From Conidiobolus incongruus B7586 (Eukaryota > Entomophthoromycota > Entomophthoromycetes > Entomophthorales > Conidiobolaceae): a stretch of DNA of 15,253 nucleotides. A program made the position numbers and the translations under genes. Every line of letters begins with the position of its first letter. Position 1 is the first letter of the stretch. The notes beneath the pieces were generated by a model. That model was not told the origin of the DNA. It made no database searches and saw nothing but the letters and a program-made list of their open reading frames with translations. The DNA is taken from positions 1 to 15,253 of the forward strand of contig JNEM01014762.1 in NCBI GenBank assembly GCA_000697335.1, in the 5' to 3' direction. Shown piece by piece: positions 1 to 10,900 of this stretch.

Positions 1-4
1 ATTA

Positions 5-402
5 TATAAGTATAGTGATAAATACTAATATAATATAAAGGAAAACTTAATATAAAAATAATATGATATAGAATATAATACTATAATATAATTATATTAT
101 GCAAATATAAACAAAGTTTAATTAAGCTTTAAATTAAAACAAGTCACTAATATATTAAAATTTATATTAGGTAATGTTAATATACTATAATATTAATAGA
201 ATATAGTTTTAATTTTAGAAATAGTAAAAAAAATAAAAAATAGTAAATATTAAGAAAAAAAAGAAAAACCTAGTTTATTAAATAATTTAATATTATTTAT
301 ATAATTAATTTAGTTATAAAAATATAAATTAGTTATATAATTTATAGTTAATTAAATTATATGAAAGTATATATAAGAATTTAAAAAACTAATCTTTTAA
401 TA
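5..402 (-). repeat. 3' LTR of G2
   Basis: This is the reverse complement of the G1 LTRs over essentially the full 399 bp. It runs from the TATAAGT block that mirrors the G1 LTR end to TCTTTTAATA, which mirrors the G1 LTR start. Most differences from G1 are transitions, as expected from RIP. The polypurine tract of G2 follows directly inward. Confidence 0.85.
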
Positions 403-409
403 CTCCCCT
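403..409 (-). other. Polypurine tract of G2
   Basis: CTCCCCT on the plus strand reads AGGGGAG on the minus strand directly inside the 3' LTR, identical to the tract before the G1 3' LTR. In this family it primes plus-strand DNA synthesis. It is one of the few G-rich strings in the region. Confidence 0.75.
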
Positions 410-3062
410 AGTAGGTTTTTTAAAAGAGACACACTCTTTAGATTTTTGTAAATAGGTATAATAAGCTGAAATATTTTTAATATTTTCTAAAGGTTTTTAT
501 ATAGCTTTTTTAATAAAATAACTTATCTATTTTATATAGAAATAAAGCTTATTCCTAATAAATTTAAATTTAATTATATAATTAATATAGTATTTTTTTT
601 CTATTTTAATTAATGATTAAATTTAATTTTAAAGTTTTTAATTAATTAAAAAAAATATTAAAATTTTTAAAATAAGGTTTGATTTTAGATATGTAAAAGG
701 TAAAGTTGATCCTCAAAGTTAAATATAATTCTAAGATAATATTTTCAAAATTTAAATTAATAAATTAAATTTTATAAGGATTATAATATAATAGGAAATA
801 TTTTAGATTTAAGCTAGATTTAAATAAAGTAGGTTTAAGGGTAGATTATTCTAAATATACAAACATATTAGTTTTATATTTAAAAGGATTTCTAAATAAC
901 CTTAAATATTATTGCTTTATAATTCTTTAATTTTCTTCTAAGTTAAATTTAACAGAGGAATCAATATATTTGATATAAAATTAAAATTCAATAATATTTC
1001 AAGGTAAGTTGATATAAAGTTTTAAAGTAGCTATTAAATTAAGATATTTATTATAATTAATAAAATAAAAGTTAAAACCTAATAATCTATTAATATAAGT
1101 ATTAAATAAATATTAAAGTTGGTAGATATAAATATCTTAATTTAACTAATTAATATTAATATAAGCTTTAATTATTTGCTTTAAGGTTTTAATAATTTTT
1201 TTAATAAGTTTATTAAATTAATAATCATTAATAGTAAATATAGCTAGATTAATCTTAAGGGAAAAAGATAATAACTTTTAAAATTAAGAGTTAAATCATA
1301 TATCTTTATTAAATATAATAGTTTGTGGAATTTTATAGTAGGTAAAAATATTAAAAAATAATTGTTATGCAGTATTTTTAATTATAAAAGTTTTGAAATA
1401 AAAAATAAAATAAACATATTTAAAGAATAAATTAATTACAATTAGTAAGTTATTATAACTAGTTGTTGATTTAAAAATTTTTATAAAATCAAGTTAAATT
1501 TATTGTTGTTTTATTAAAAACTTATAAAAAAAATAAGTTTACTATATTTTAATTGGGTATTATATTTAGTTTTTTAGCATATATCATAAATATTAATATA
1601 TTTCTAAATTAATTTAACTAAAAAAAGCTAGTAATATTTTATTTTAATTTTTTTAGTAGTTTTTAACTAGTTTTAATAATTTCTAACAAATAAATTATAA
1701 TATTCATTAAATATTGCTTGTTAAATCTTAAGAATATTAAAGATATATAAACAGTTATTATAGTATAGTAAGTTACCAATGATTTTAAATTTTTTAACAT
1801 ATTTTAATTAGTTTTCTAATAGTTTAAAGAGTTTTTCTTTAATTAAAATAAAGAAATTATTATTTAATAGTATTTTTTAAAATAATTTAATAAATTCTTT
1901 ATTTCCTTCATTAATAATTATTAAGTTAATATTTGCTAGGTTTTTATAATTAAAATAAAAAGATAAGTATGTAAGATTTTTTAATAAAGTATTTATAATA
2001 TAATTTTATTAACCTAAACAATATTAAATAAAGAAAAAATAAGCTTAGATAATTTTAATCTATCTAATTTATTTTTTTAATAAATACTTTTAAGTATTTT
2101 AATAGATAAGTGATTTATAATCTATAAGTGTTAAAAAAAAGTTATAAGATAAGAAATATAAATTATTTTTAATTATTTCTACTAAAGTAAAAAGTTTTTA
2201 TTTATAAACTAGATATTTTAATTTAGCTAGTTTTATTTTTTTTAACTAGAATATTATAAGCTTTAAAGTAACATTTATAAAGTTAAACTTAACTTATTCT
2301 CCTATATTTATTTTTTTATCTTATAGTTAAAAGATAAAATATAAATTAAATTTAAACTAGGTTAATTATCTACTAATTACAAAAAAATTAAAGTTAGTAA
2401 AATTAATAATAGGGAGTTTAAAAATAAAAATAAATAAAACAAAAGCATTAGTAATATAAAAAATTAAAATATTTATACAAAAAATATATAATAGGGTTTA
2501 TTTAAAAAGAGAGTTTTTTCTCAAAAGATTAGTTAGAAGAATTATAAATTCAACAAAAAAATCAATAAAATCTTTAAAATAGTTTAATAATTTAAATATA
2601 AGTTGATTTTTGTTTATAAGTATAATAAAAGCTTTTATATTATTAAGTTTAATTAAATTAATATTAATTCCTTAAGAAGAAATAATATAATTATAGAAAA
2701 AATTAGAAGAGAAACTAAAAATATATTTTAATAACTTTAAAGATAATTGATATTCTTAAATAATTTATAAAATTTAATTAATATATTAAATATATTCTTT
2801 AATTTTTAAATAGATTAAGATATTATTAAATTAGGTAATAATAAAGTTATTAAAAATAAGTTTAAAATGGGAATTAATAAATTAAATAAAAGTTGTATAA
2901 ATATTTGATAATCTGAAGTTTATAATAAAAAATTTATAATAGCTTAATAAAGTATTAACAATAATTAAAAAAATAAAATTTTCTTTAACTTTAATATTAT
3001 AATAATTATCTCTAATATTTAATTTAATAAATATAATAGATTTAAGTAGTTTATCTTTAATA
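403..3062 (-). pseudogene. G2 pol fossil: chromodomain, integrase, RNase H, part of RT
   Basis: This is the 3' part of the G2 polyprotein, identified by reverse-strand alignment with G1. By mirrored position the chromodomain is at about 455-605, the integrase GPY/F region at about 650-795, the integrase core at about 1090-1500 and its zinc-binding part at about 1610-1725. RNase H is at about 1990-2270 and reverse transcriptase runs from about 2700 to the T1 junction. A readable RT stretch on the minus strand around 2890-3060 contains the block NIRDNYYNIKVKE, typical of Ty3/Gypsy RT. The open frame there runs on into T1 to 3112, so its first 16-17 residues are transposon sequence. Fossil with many breaks. 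Confidence 0.8.
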
Positions 3063-3095
3063 TTAGTATAGAAATTAAAAAATAGCAAATTTTTT
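3063..3095 (+). repeat. T1 left terminal inverted repeat
   Basis: The first 17 bases, TTAGTATAGAAATTAAA, are identical to the reverse complement of the right end, and similarity continues in weaker form to about 40 bp. TTAG is the usual start of mariner ends. It matches the T2 left end (TTATTATAAAATT...) with a few differences. Confidence 0.8.
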
Positions 3096-3289
3096 AATTT
3101 TTGATCTTTCAAATATATTATACATTTTCAAAGATTATATATATATAAAATATATAAGAAAATAAATATTTTCAAACTATATATATATATATTTAATTTT
3201 AATTATTTTTTTTATTAAAATATTTTGATTTTAAAATTTATATTTAAATTTAATCATATTTAAGCTAGATTATGATTCTTAAAAGATTC

Positions 3290-4286
3290 TTATTTTTATA
3301 TCTTTAAAACTTAACCATAAAGCCTCAAAAATCATTTAAAACTTGCAAACAGCTTATAAAAATGGTGTTTTATATAAAACTACCATAAATCATTAGATTT
3401 GTGATTTTAAAGCTAGAAAGGATATTATTTAAAATTTATTAAAATTTAAAAGACTAATTTCTATTGTTATTTTTTTATTTACTAATAAAATAAAAAAATA
3501 TATTAAGAAATATCTTTTTATTTTTGTTAAAAAACTATCAAAGTAATTTAATATTAATTATACAAGCATATTATATTTACTTAAGTTTAAACTTAGATTA
3601 ATTAATAAAAATACAAAATAAATATCTTATAATTTAATAAAATCCTAAAAAAAATTAGAATAACTATAGCTAAAATAAACTTATTAAGGTATAACCAAAA
3701 ACAAAGGTTTTTACAATAAATACTTATAATTAAATAATCTTAAACTTCTTTATATAATCCTTTACCTAAAAATAAAACAAGATGTTGGGTTAAGCTAAAT
3801 TAATCCCTATTACAAATTCTAATGAATAAGTATTTTAAATATAAGTAAATGTTAATTATTATAATAGATTAGAATAATATATAGTTTTCTTATTTAATAT
3901 CTTAAGGAAAATTAATTAATAGTAAGTTATATATTACTTTTTTAAATAAAATAATTTCTAAATATTGTTCTTAATATAAATTAAAAACATCTATTATTTT
4001 ATATGATAATTATAAAATATATAAAGTTAAAGCTATAAAAGATTTTTATATAAAAAAAATTAAAGGGAGTTATTACATCTAGTATATTCACTTAATTATA
4101 ACCCATATAATTATAATTGTTTTAGACAATTAAAAAAACAGCTTGCAAGAAAAAAATTCCTACAAACAAATTAAATTGATTTATGAAATATTAAATTTCA
4201 GTCTTTAATAAAAAGAATTTTTTTAGGTATTAGAAGCTTACTAAAAATATAAAAAAAAGGTATTAATAATAAAAAAGGCTATTAAT
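3290..4286 (+). pseudogene. T1 mariner transposase, decayed
   Basis: This was a cut-and-paste transposase of the mariner family. Pieces still align with mariner proteins in order. The first is a helix-turn-helix block (GVLYKTTINH, then FKARKD, near 3352-3425). Next comes NLLKFKRL, the place of the conserved EPRSGRP linker. A second helix-turn-helix follows (VKKLSK.FNINYTSIL). The second catalytic Asp is kept in YDNYKIYK (GAT at 4005-4007). The YSPDLAPSDYHLFRSL-like block reads YSLNYNPYNYNCFRQL at 4085-4132, so the third catalytic Asp is Asn. The C-terminal GIRSLLKI.KK at about 4226-4258 matches the mariner GI..LP.RW motif. Stops fall where Gln, Arg or Trp are expected, and the pieces lie in three frames. 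The start codon is uncertain. Confidence 0.8.
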
Positions 4287-4290
4287 TTTA

Positions 4291-4330
4291 TATTATTCAT
4301 TAATTTTTTATATTATTTATTAATTTTTTT
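4291..4330 (+). repeat. 20-bp tandem duplication in T1
   Basis: Positions 4291-4310 and 4311-4330 are two adjacent 20-base units (tattattcattaatttttta and a near copy) that differ at two positions. They lie just after the transposase C terminus, and the matching part of T2 (about 12161-12200) does not show a clear second unit. It is probably a replication-slippage duplication, though chance similarity in A+T-rich DNA is possible. Confidence 0.5.
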
Positions 4331-4345
4331 GTTTAATTTTTATTT

Positions 4346-4378
4346 TAAAATTATGATATTATTTAATTTCTATACTAA
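4346..4378 (-). repeat. T1 right terminal inverted repeat
   Basis: Read on the minus strand it begins TTAGTATAGAAATTAAA, identical to the left end for 17 bases, then drifts. TA at 4379-4380 follows, and after it G2 sequence resumes with GTTTTAGAGTTT, shared with the reverse complement of G1 reverse transcriptase. Confidence 0.8.
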
Positions 4379-5223
4379 TAGTTTTAGAGTTTAAAATATA
4401 ATTATTAAAATATAATCTTTAATTACTATTAGATTTTTATATAAAAAAATAAAAGATTTTTATAATAAAGAAGAAGGTTTAATATACTCACTTTCAAATA
4501 ATTTTTAGATTACTTTTTTTTAAGTTTATTATTATTCAAAAGATAAATGATAAATAAATTTTAAATATAGTTAAATACTTAAAAGAAGTTTAATTTTATA
4601 TTTAATATTATATTTAAAAGGTAATCTACTTACAAGTTAAAAAACATTAGCAAATTAACTCATTATATTATATAAAAACTAGTTATTAGTTATAACTTTA
4701 TTGAAATTAATAAATAAAATACTAATATATACATAATAAACAAATACATATCCTATAAATTATTAAAGTTTTTAATTAATTCTTTATATTAGTTTTTAAT
4801 TATAATAATAAAATTATTTAACATAATTATAGAGTTGGTATTAGATAAATTATTTAATAATTTTATAATAAGGTAATATAAATTTTTTAAGATTAATTCT
4901 ATTAATTTCTTTTAAAATATAAAAGAAATAGATTTGTAACTTTTTAAAATAACACTTATAAATAAAAAACTATAATATTTAAACTAATTTTAACCTAGTA
5001 TAAAATTATAACTAATATTATTAACTAGTAATTTAATATGTTAGAAGTAGTTAAGAAATAGTAATAAATATCTAAATATAATATTAAATGCTTGTTTTAT
5101 TAAATTATTAGTATATTTAATTATTAAGTTGTTTTTTAAATAAGTAAAGATAGTTTTGTAATAATAAAAGAAAAGTCAATATAACTAAAACAACTAGAGT
5201 TAATTAAAACATTAACAAATATA
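4379..5223 (-). pseudogene. G2 middle fragment: N-terminal RT, linker, protease
   Basis: This reverse-strand block continues G2 between the two mariner insertions. It aligns with G1 from about 8935 back to about 8085, which covers the start of reverse transcriptase, the RT-protease linker and the retropepsin region (about 5130-5215 here). Matching strings on the plus strand include ATAGTTTTAGAGTTTAAAA after the T1 junction and GAGTTAATTAAAACATTAAC before T2. Part of the same fossil as the left and right G2 blocks. Confidence 0.75.
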
Positions 5224-5280
5224 TTATTATAAAATTAAAAAAATAGGAAATTTTTTAATTTCTGATTTTTTAAACATATT
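5224..5280 (+). repeat. T2 left terminal inverted repeat
   Basis: The block pairs with the right end over roughly 55 bp with scattered differences. Shared parts include AATAGG, ATTTTTTA and AAACAT. It starts immediately after the TA at 5222-5223. Confidence 0.75.
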
Positions 5281-5439
5281 ATTAGTTTTAAATAAAAAAA
5301 TATATACAAAACAAATAAGAAAATAAATAGTTTTAAATTATATATATATAATAACTTTTTTGATTAAAAAAATAATTTTTTAAAATTAGTTATTTAATTT
5401 AATTATGTTTAAACTAAATAAATAACCATTAAAAGTTTT

Positions 5440-6332
5440 TTATTTTAGTATTAGTAAAACTTAACTATAAACCCTTTAAAGTTATTTACAATTTACAAAC
5501 AGCTTTTGGTAATAAAGTATTATCTAAATCAACAATTTATTGCTAGGTAAATTATTTTAAAGTTAAGAGAAAAACTACCTAAAACTTGCTAAAATATAAA
5601 AAATTAATTTTAACTATTATTTTTCTAATTGTTAATAAAATAAAAAAAATATATTAAAAAGCATCTTTTTATTTCAATTAAAAAATTATCAAGACACTTT
5701 AATATTGGTCATATAAGTATTTTATATATATTAAAGTTGAAATTAAAATTAATTAATAAAAATATAAAATAGGTACCTTATAATTTAACTAAAGCTTAAA
5801 AAAAGCTAGAGTAGTTATATTTAAATAAAACCTATTAAGGTATAACTAAAAACTAAAGTTTTTATAATAAATTATTATAGTTGATGACTCTTAAATTCTT
5901 TTGTATAATCCTTTACTAAAATATAAACCAAAGTGTTAGATTAAGTTAAATCAACCATTTTTACAAATTCCTTTAAATATACACTTTATTAATAAGTGAA
6001 TGTTAATTTTTATAATAAGTTATAATAACATATGTTATTTTTATTTAGTTTTTAAAAGAAAATTAATTAATAGTAAACTTTATATTTTTTTTAAATAAAA
6101 CTATTTCTAATTGGTATTCTTAATATAATTTAAGAAAACCTATTATTTTACATAATAATTACAAAATACATAAATTTAAAGTTATAAAATCTTTATAATT
6201 AAAAATAACTGGAAAAAACTACTATATCTAGTATATTCTTTAAATTATAACCTATATAATTATAATTATTTTAAGCAATTAAAAAACTAGCTTAAAAGAA
6301 AGAAAATTGTTATAAGAAAATTTAATTAGTTT
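5440..6332 (+). pseudogene. T2 mariner transposase, 5' part (decayed, split by G1)
   Basis: This is the N-terminal and catalytic part of the same transposase as in T1, and it fills gaps in the T1 copy. Helix-turn-helix pieces are followed by LSRHFNIGHISIL and by .VPYNLTKAQKKLE-like sequence (5774-5805, with the Gln codon now a stop), the place of the mariner WVPHEL block. The first catalytic motif reads DDS at 5883-5891, where mariners have DESW or DETW. The second motif reads HNNYKIHK, with the catalytic Asp now AAT (6154-6156). The third block is YSLNYNLYNYNYFKQL at 6234-6281, Asn replacing Asp (AAT at 6258-6260). These are the C-to-T and G-to-A changes RIP makes. The C-terminal motif lies beyond G1 at about 12096-12155. 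No intact frame remains. Confidence 0.8.
6328..6332. repeat. G1 target site duplication, left copy
   Basis: AGTTT directly precedes the TG of the 5' LTR and is repeated exactly at 12046-12050. A 5-bp duplication is normal for Ty3/Gypsy integrases. Confidence 0.9.
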
Positions 6333-6731
6333 TGTTAAAAGACTAGTTCTCTAAATTCTTATATACACTTTTATATAATCTAATTAACTATAAATTATAT
6401 GATTAATTTATACTTATATAGTTAAATTAATTGTATAAATAATATTAAATTATCTAATAAACTAGGTTCCTCTTTTTTCCTCTTAATTCTTATTATTTTT
6501 ACTTTTACACTATTTCTAAAATTAAAACTATATTCTATTGATATTGTAGGATATTAGCACTACCTAATATAAATCTTAATATATCAGTGACTCATCCTAG
6601 TTTGAAGCTTAATTAAACTTTGTTTACACTTGCATGCTACAGCTACATTATATTACCACATTCTGTACCACACTACTTTTATATTAAGTCTTCCTCTATA
6701 CTATATTAGTTTAACTACCACTATACTTATA
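6333..6731 (+). repeat. 5' LTR of G1
   Basis: 399 bp from TGTTAAAAGACTAG to ACTTATA. The 3' end reads TA where TG...CA would be usual, which fits RIP of the terminal CA. It is the same length as the 3' LTR. By family role it carried the promoter and the start of the genomic RNA. I could not place a convincing promoter in it. Confidence 0.92.
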
Positions 6732-6750
6732 TGGTAGCAGTGATAAAACT
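6732..6750 (+). other. Primer-binding site candidate of G1
   Basis: TGGTAGCAGTGATAAAACT begins on the base after the 5' LTR. Its first seven bases, TGGTAGC, are complementary to the 3' end GCTACCA of initiator tRNA-Met, the primer of several yeast elements including Ty3. Beyond that the match is uncertain, so the primer tRNA is not settled. Confidence 0.6.
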
Positions 6751-6889
6751 GTTAAAAACCTACTAGGAATTAATAACTACTTGTATTTAACCTATTTATT
6801 ACTATTTTAAATTTTATTTATAATTTATTTCATTTAAATTTAACACTATATACTATAATACTACTAAAAAAGGAGATACCCTTATATTA

Positions 6890-7900
6890 TTTTAATGATG
6901 ATAATAGCTTAATCACTGAGTAAATTTAAAACTTTAGTTTTTAAAAGCTTATTACCCTCTAAGAAGCTTATATTAGATAACTTTTGATTAAAAAAACATG
7001 TCTCAAAGAGCTTAAATCTAACAAACTAACCACTTCACTATAATTAATATATTAAACCACCTCTTTAGTATCTTTAAAAACAAATTAACTACTTATAATA
7101 GCTTAAAAAACCTTTACAAGCTTGAAAACTACCTTAAAAACATAAAGAATTACCTTGATTTAATTCTTGATGAAGATTTAAAAAATATCTTTAAATTAGC
7201 CACTTTTTTTTTGGAAAAATCTATTTATACTTGGTAGTTAACTCATTATAAGCTTAATCCTAAAGAATCTTCAAGAGGATAACTTACTACAAAAATATAA
7301 ACTTTTAAACAATTAGAAAAAGCTTTTAAAAAAAGGTATTACCTAAAAATTAAGTTTAATTAACAAGAGAAAAGCTTTCCTAGCTTAAATAAAAAACTTC
7401 TACAAGATAATTAATTGAGAAATTTAATGAGATATGCTTAAACATATTAAATATCACTGAAGAAAAACAAATCCACAAATTATTACAATGCTTTAACCTT
7501 CAAGTGAAGCTTTAATTAGTTAGTAGGGAACACTTTGATAATATGTTTTTTTCTGACATTTGTGATATAGCAATTATAATTGATAATATCCTTTACTCTA
7601 TAACTAAATCTTCCCACCATAAAAATTAATCTTTTAAACTTTACTCTAACCTACTTAAGTTTTAAATGATAGATGTTTCTGCTTTAAGGTTTTATAAGAA
7701 AACCCTTAGTAAAAAAGCTAAAGCCTACTTAAGAATAAACAAAGGTTGTTATTACTGCTAAAAAACTTAAGTTAACTATAAAGCTAACAAATACCCCTTA
7801 AAAAAGCAACATCTGTTTAATTCTCAACAATCTTAACTTACCAACCATAAATCAAACCTGAATAATATTAATATAACTTTAGAATCACCCCTTTTATAAT
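6890..7900 (+). pseudogene. G1 gag fossil with zinc knuckle
   Basis: Gag forms the virus-like particle and packages the RNA. Its retrotransposon Gag domain is recognisable around 7200-7620, with the conserved blocks LTHYKLNP and FKKRYY and, later, the DYL-region helices. A CCHC-type zinc knuckle region lies at about 7744-7800 (core CYYC, then later conserved positions), typical of Ty3/Gypsy nucleocapsid. About 160 bp of leader lie between the LTR and the first recognisable coding sequence. Fossil with many breaks. Confidence 0.75.
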
Positions 7901-7965
7901 TAGTTAGCAGATTCTAATCTAATCTACAAAAGTTTTAACAAACTAATAATTCCACAAATTAAACT

Positions 7966-10900
7966 ATGTATACTAGAGAAATCCAACTAATTAAACCACT
8001 AGAAACTAAAAATATTCTAGTAACTAATTTACCTTGTGATTTTTTACCTTTAACTATCACTTTATTGTTTGTGTTAACTAGTTTTTTTATAGATACACCT
8101 GTTAGTGTTTTAATTAACTCTAGTTATTCTAGTTGTATTATCTCCTCTTTTATTATTGTAAAGCTATCTTTACCTACCTAAAAAAACAACTTAATAATTA
8201 AATATGCTAACAACTTAATGGAACAAACATTTGGCACTATATTTAAATACCTATTATTATCCCTTAACTACTCCTAATATATTAAATTCCTAGTTGGTAA
8301 CATTGGTTAAAATTTTATACTAGGTTAAAATTAGTTTGAATATCACAGTTTTATATCTATAGATATTACCTTAAAATGTTACAAATCTATTTTTTTCATA
8401 TTCCAAAAAAAATTAGTGGAATTAATCTTAAAAAATCTACATTACCTTACTATAAAACTATTAAATGCTTTACCTAACACTAACTCTATAATTGTAGCAA
8501 ATAATTTTATCATTATAAGTAAAAATCAATGTAAAAAGCTAATCAAAAACCTAAATAATTTATGGGGATATGTATCTATTCATTATTTATCTATCAGCAC
8601 TTCATTTGTTGATTTTAATGAGGTTATATCTAATAACCACTTCTTATACAATACAGTAAGTTAATTTGTTAATGTTTTTGAACTTATAAATAAATTACCA
8701 CCTAAATATAATATTAAACACAAAATTAAATTAATCCCTAGTATACAACTATATTTAAAGCTTATTTACCATTTATCTCTTGAATAATATTAAACCTTGA
8801 AAGAAGAAATCCAAAAACTACTTGAAAATAGGTATATTAGACTTTCTTCTTCACTATAAAAATCTCTAATCCTCTTTATATAAAAAGCTAATGGTGGTTA
8901 AAGATTATATATTGATAACTATGTTTTAAACTCTAAAACTATCAAGGATAAATTTCTATTATTAAACTTACATGATGTTAGGGATAAACTACTTAAATCA
9001 ACTATATTTACCAAACTAGATGTTAAGAATAAATATTACAACATTAGAGTTGAAGAAAACTCTATCCCTTTAACTATTTTCAACACTCTTTTAAGCCACT
9101 ATAAATTTACTGTTATAAACTTTAGATTGTGTAATACCCTTGTAACTTTCACTTAATTCATCAATTCCCTTTTTAACCCTGTTTTTAATAACTTTGTTAT
9201 CATTTACCTTGATAATATCCTAATCTATTTAAAAACTAAAGAAGAATATATTTAACATGTTAATTAAGTTTTACAAATTATTCAAGAATATAAATTACCT
9301 TTAAAACTATCAAAATACATCTTTGGTACCTTTTCTATCTTTTTCTATAATTATATTGTTTCCTCTTAAAGAATTAGTATTGATCCAACTAAACTCAATA
9401 GTGTTAAAGCTTTTACTATACTTATAAACAAAGATTAGCTTATGTTTGTACTTAGATTATTAAATTACTTTAAAGATTTCATTGATTTTTTTGCTGAATT
9501 TGCTACCTTTCTTATTAATCTCTTAAAGAAAAACTCTTTTTTTGAATAAACCCTACTATATACTTTCTGTATAAATGCTTTAATTTTCTATATTACCAAT
9601 GTTTTTGCTTTATCTATCTTTAATCTAAAACTACCTACCATTATTTTTACTAACTCTAGTTTTTTTACAATTAGTAAATAGTTAACCTAGTTTGAATTTA
9701 ATTTATATTTTACCCTATAACTATAAGATAAAATAATAAATAAAGGAGAACAAGTTGAGTTTAACCCTACAAATGTTACTTTAAAACTAATAACATTCTG
9801 GTTAAGAAAAATAAAACCAGCTGAATTAAAATACCTAGTCTATAAATAAAAACTCTTTGCTTTAGTAGAAATAATCAAAAATCACTCACATTTCTTATCT
9901 TACAATTTTTTCTTAATACTTACAGATTATAAATTACTTATTTACTTAAATACTCAAAAGTATTTATCAAGAAGTTAAGTTAAATAGATTAAAACTATCC
10001 AAGCTTACCTTTTCTTTATTTAATATCTTTTAGGTTAATAAAACTATGTTATAGATACTTTGTTAAAAAATCTTACATACTTACCCTTTTATTCTAATTA
10101 TAAAAATCCAGCAAATATTAACTCAATGATTATTAATGAAGGAAATAAAAAATTTATTAAACTACTTTAAGAAACACTGTTAAATAATGATTTCTTTATT
10201 TTAGTTAAAGAAGAACTCTTTAAACCATTAGAAAACCAACTAAAATATGTTAAAAGATTTAAAATTATCAATAACTTACTATACTATAATAATTGTCTAT
10301 ATATTCTTAACATCCCTAAAATTTAACAAATAATATTTGATGAATGCTATAACTTATTTGTTAGAGGACATTAAAACTAGTTAAAAACCACTGAGAGAAT
10401 TAAAACAAAGTACTACTAGCCTTCCCTAGTTAAATTAGTTTAGAAATACACCAATACCTATAATATATACTAAAAAACTAAATATAATACTCAACTAAAA
10501 TATGGTAAACTTATTCCCCTATAAGTCCCTAATGAAACTTAACAACAAATCTAGCTTAATTTTATAGAAATCCCTAAATCAACAAATAATTATAATAACT
10601 TACTAATTGCAATTGATTCATTTCTTAAATATGTTTATTTTATTCCTTGTTTCAAAACTTCTACAGCTAAAGATATTGTATAATTGTTATTCTCTAATAT
10701 TTTTACCCATCATAGAATTCCACAAACTATTATATCTAATAGAGACACATAATTCAACTCTTAATTTTATAAGTTACTATCCTTTTCCCTTAAGATTAAC
10801 CTAGTTATGTCTACTACTAATCATCACTAAACCAATAAACTTGTTGAAAAAACTATCAAAACCTTAAAGCAAATGATTAGAGCTTATATTAACACTAATC

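Larger units (their letters stand above)
3063..4378 (+). mobile_element. T1: mariner DNA transposon inside G2
   Basis: This 1316-bp element matches T2 along its whole length, and its size is that of canonical mariners (about 1.3 kb). Both ends carry the same terminal inverted repeat, beginning TTAGTATAGAAATTAAA, and both are flanked by TA (3061-3062 and 4379-4380), the target duplicated by the IS630/Tc1/mariner superfamily. Sequence on both sides is G2 reverse transcriptase, so it inserted into G2. The junction is less clean than that of T2 when compared with G1. It encodes one decayed transposase on the plus strand. Confidence 0.85.

Noticed and set aside
3139-3192. TA-rich microsatellites, for example ATATATATAT near 3140 and 3180
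   Set aside because: Short runs are expected by chance at this base composition, and they lie in a mariner copy. They are not a distinct feature.
3063-6332. T1 and T2 as a segmental duplication that includes the DNA between them
   Set aside because: Similarity stops at the inverted-repeat ends, and the flanks map to different places in the Gypsy element, so these are separate transpositions.
7966-8181. Open frame of 71 codons as a stand-alone host gene
   Set aside because: It lies in the sense strand of G1 and aligns with the protease region of a Ty3/Gypsy element, so it is a remnant of pol.
8416-8664. Open frame of 82 codons as a stand-alone gene
   Set aside because: It lies between protease and reverse transcriptase of G1 in the same strand and is part of the same fossil pol.
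10607-10804. Open frame of 65 codons
   Set aside because: It is a shadow frame: the integrase core of G1 reads in another frame over the same bases (LIAIDSFLKY).
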